A DNA stretch of 13,586 nucleotides from Treponema sp. Lineage in GTDB: Bacteria > Spirochaetota > Spirochaetia > Treponematales > Breznakiellaceae. The notes under the pieces are model-generated. The model was not told the origin of the DNA. It ran no database searches and saw only the letters and a program-made list of their open reading frames with translations. The stretch is from assembly GCA_009780595.1 (NCBI GenBank), contig WQZT01000016.1:1-13586 (forward strand), given 5' to 3'. The translations under genes and the position numbers were made by a program. Positions 13,573 to 13,586 of the stretch are shown piece by piece (within the stretch, counting starts at the first letter, position 1; each line of letters starts with the position of its first letter).

Positions 13573-13586
13573 TGCATATTTATGCA
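13573..13586. promoter_or_regulatory. ARG-box-like operator 2, upstream of the argC -35
   Basis: TGCATATTTATGCA is a palindrome with perfect 6-bp arms around TT and ends exactly at the window edge. Its other strand shares TGCATAAATAT with operator 1 (12 of 14 positions identical overall). The two centres are 41 bp apart, close to four helical turns, as would suit a hexameric ArgR binding both. Confidence 0.5.

Overview
The window looks like a chromosomal segment of a spirochaete, most likely Treponema-like. The main reasons are a FliM followed by a long FliY (switch-binding peptide, CheC-like middle and FliN-like C-terminus in one chain), short lipoproteins with a relaxed lipobox, a large chemoreceptor, and moderately GC-rich genes separated by AT-rich gaps. 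A complete acetyl-cycling arginine pathway is absent from pathogenic treponemes such as T. pallidum. It would fit a free-living or gut (for example termite-gut) treponeme better. This assignment is an inference from gene content, not a database match.

Layout. 1-381 (+) is a small membrane protein, possibly cut at its 5' end. 457-3216 (+) is a compact cluster, fliM-fliY-CAP-domain lipoprotein, with a 4-bp fliM/fliY overlap. 3239-4513 (-) is glgC, convergent with the lipoprotein. 4658-6760 (-) is a dCache-type methyl-accepting chemotaxis protein with an intrinsic terminator (4605-4632). 6959-8332 (+) is a sodium-dependent NSS-family transporter, divergent from the chemoreceptor and closed by an intrinsic terminator (8359-8400). 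8401-8595 is AT-rich and holds no gene I can support. 8596-13502 (-) is a five-gene run transcribed right to left: argC-argJ-argB-argD-receiver-like protein. Its promoter lies in the last 84 bases and is overlapped and flanked by two ARG-box-like palindromes.

How the genes fit together. FliM and FliY are the CheY-P-responsive parts of the flagellar switch, and the chemoreceptor feeds the same signalling chain. The NSS transporter probably imports an amino acid or related solute. ArgB, ArgC, ArgD and ArgJ convert glutamate to ornithine by the acetyl-recycling route, and the N-terminal helix of ArgB suggests feedback inhibition by arginine. GlgC makes ADP-glucose for glycogen.

The points most worth a second look are: a receiver-like protein lacking its phosphoacceptor aspartate at the end of the arginine operon; the palindromes on the argC promoter; a methionine-repeat linker in FliY together with a CheC-like domain lacking the usual catalytic residues; a CAP-domain lipoprotein joined to switch genes; and repeats at the argJ/argB junction. 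I saw no CRISPR array, tRNA, rRNA, insertion sequence or phage gene, and no clearly new defence or mobile system.
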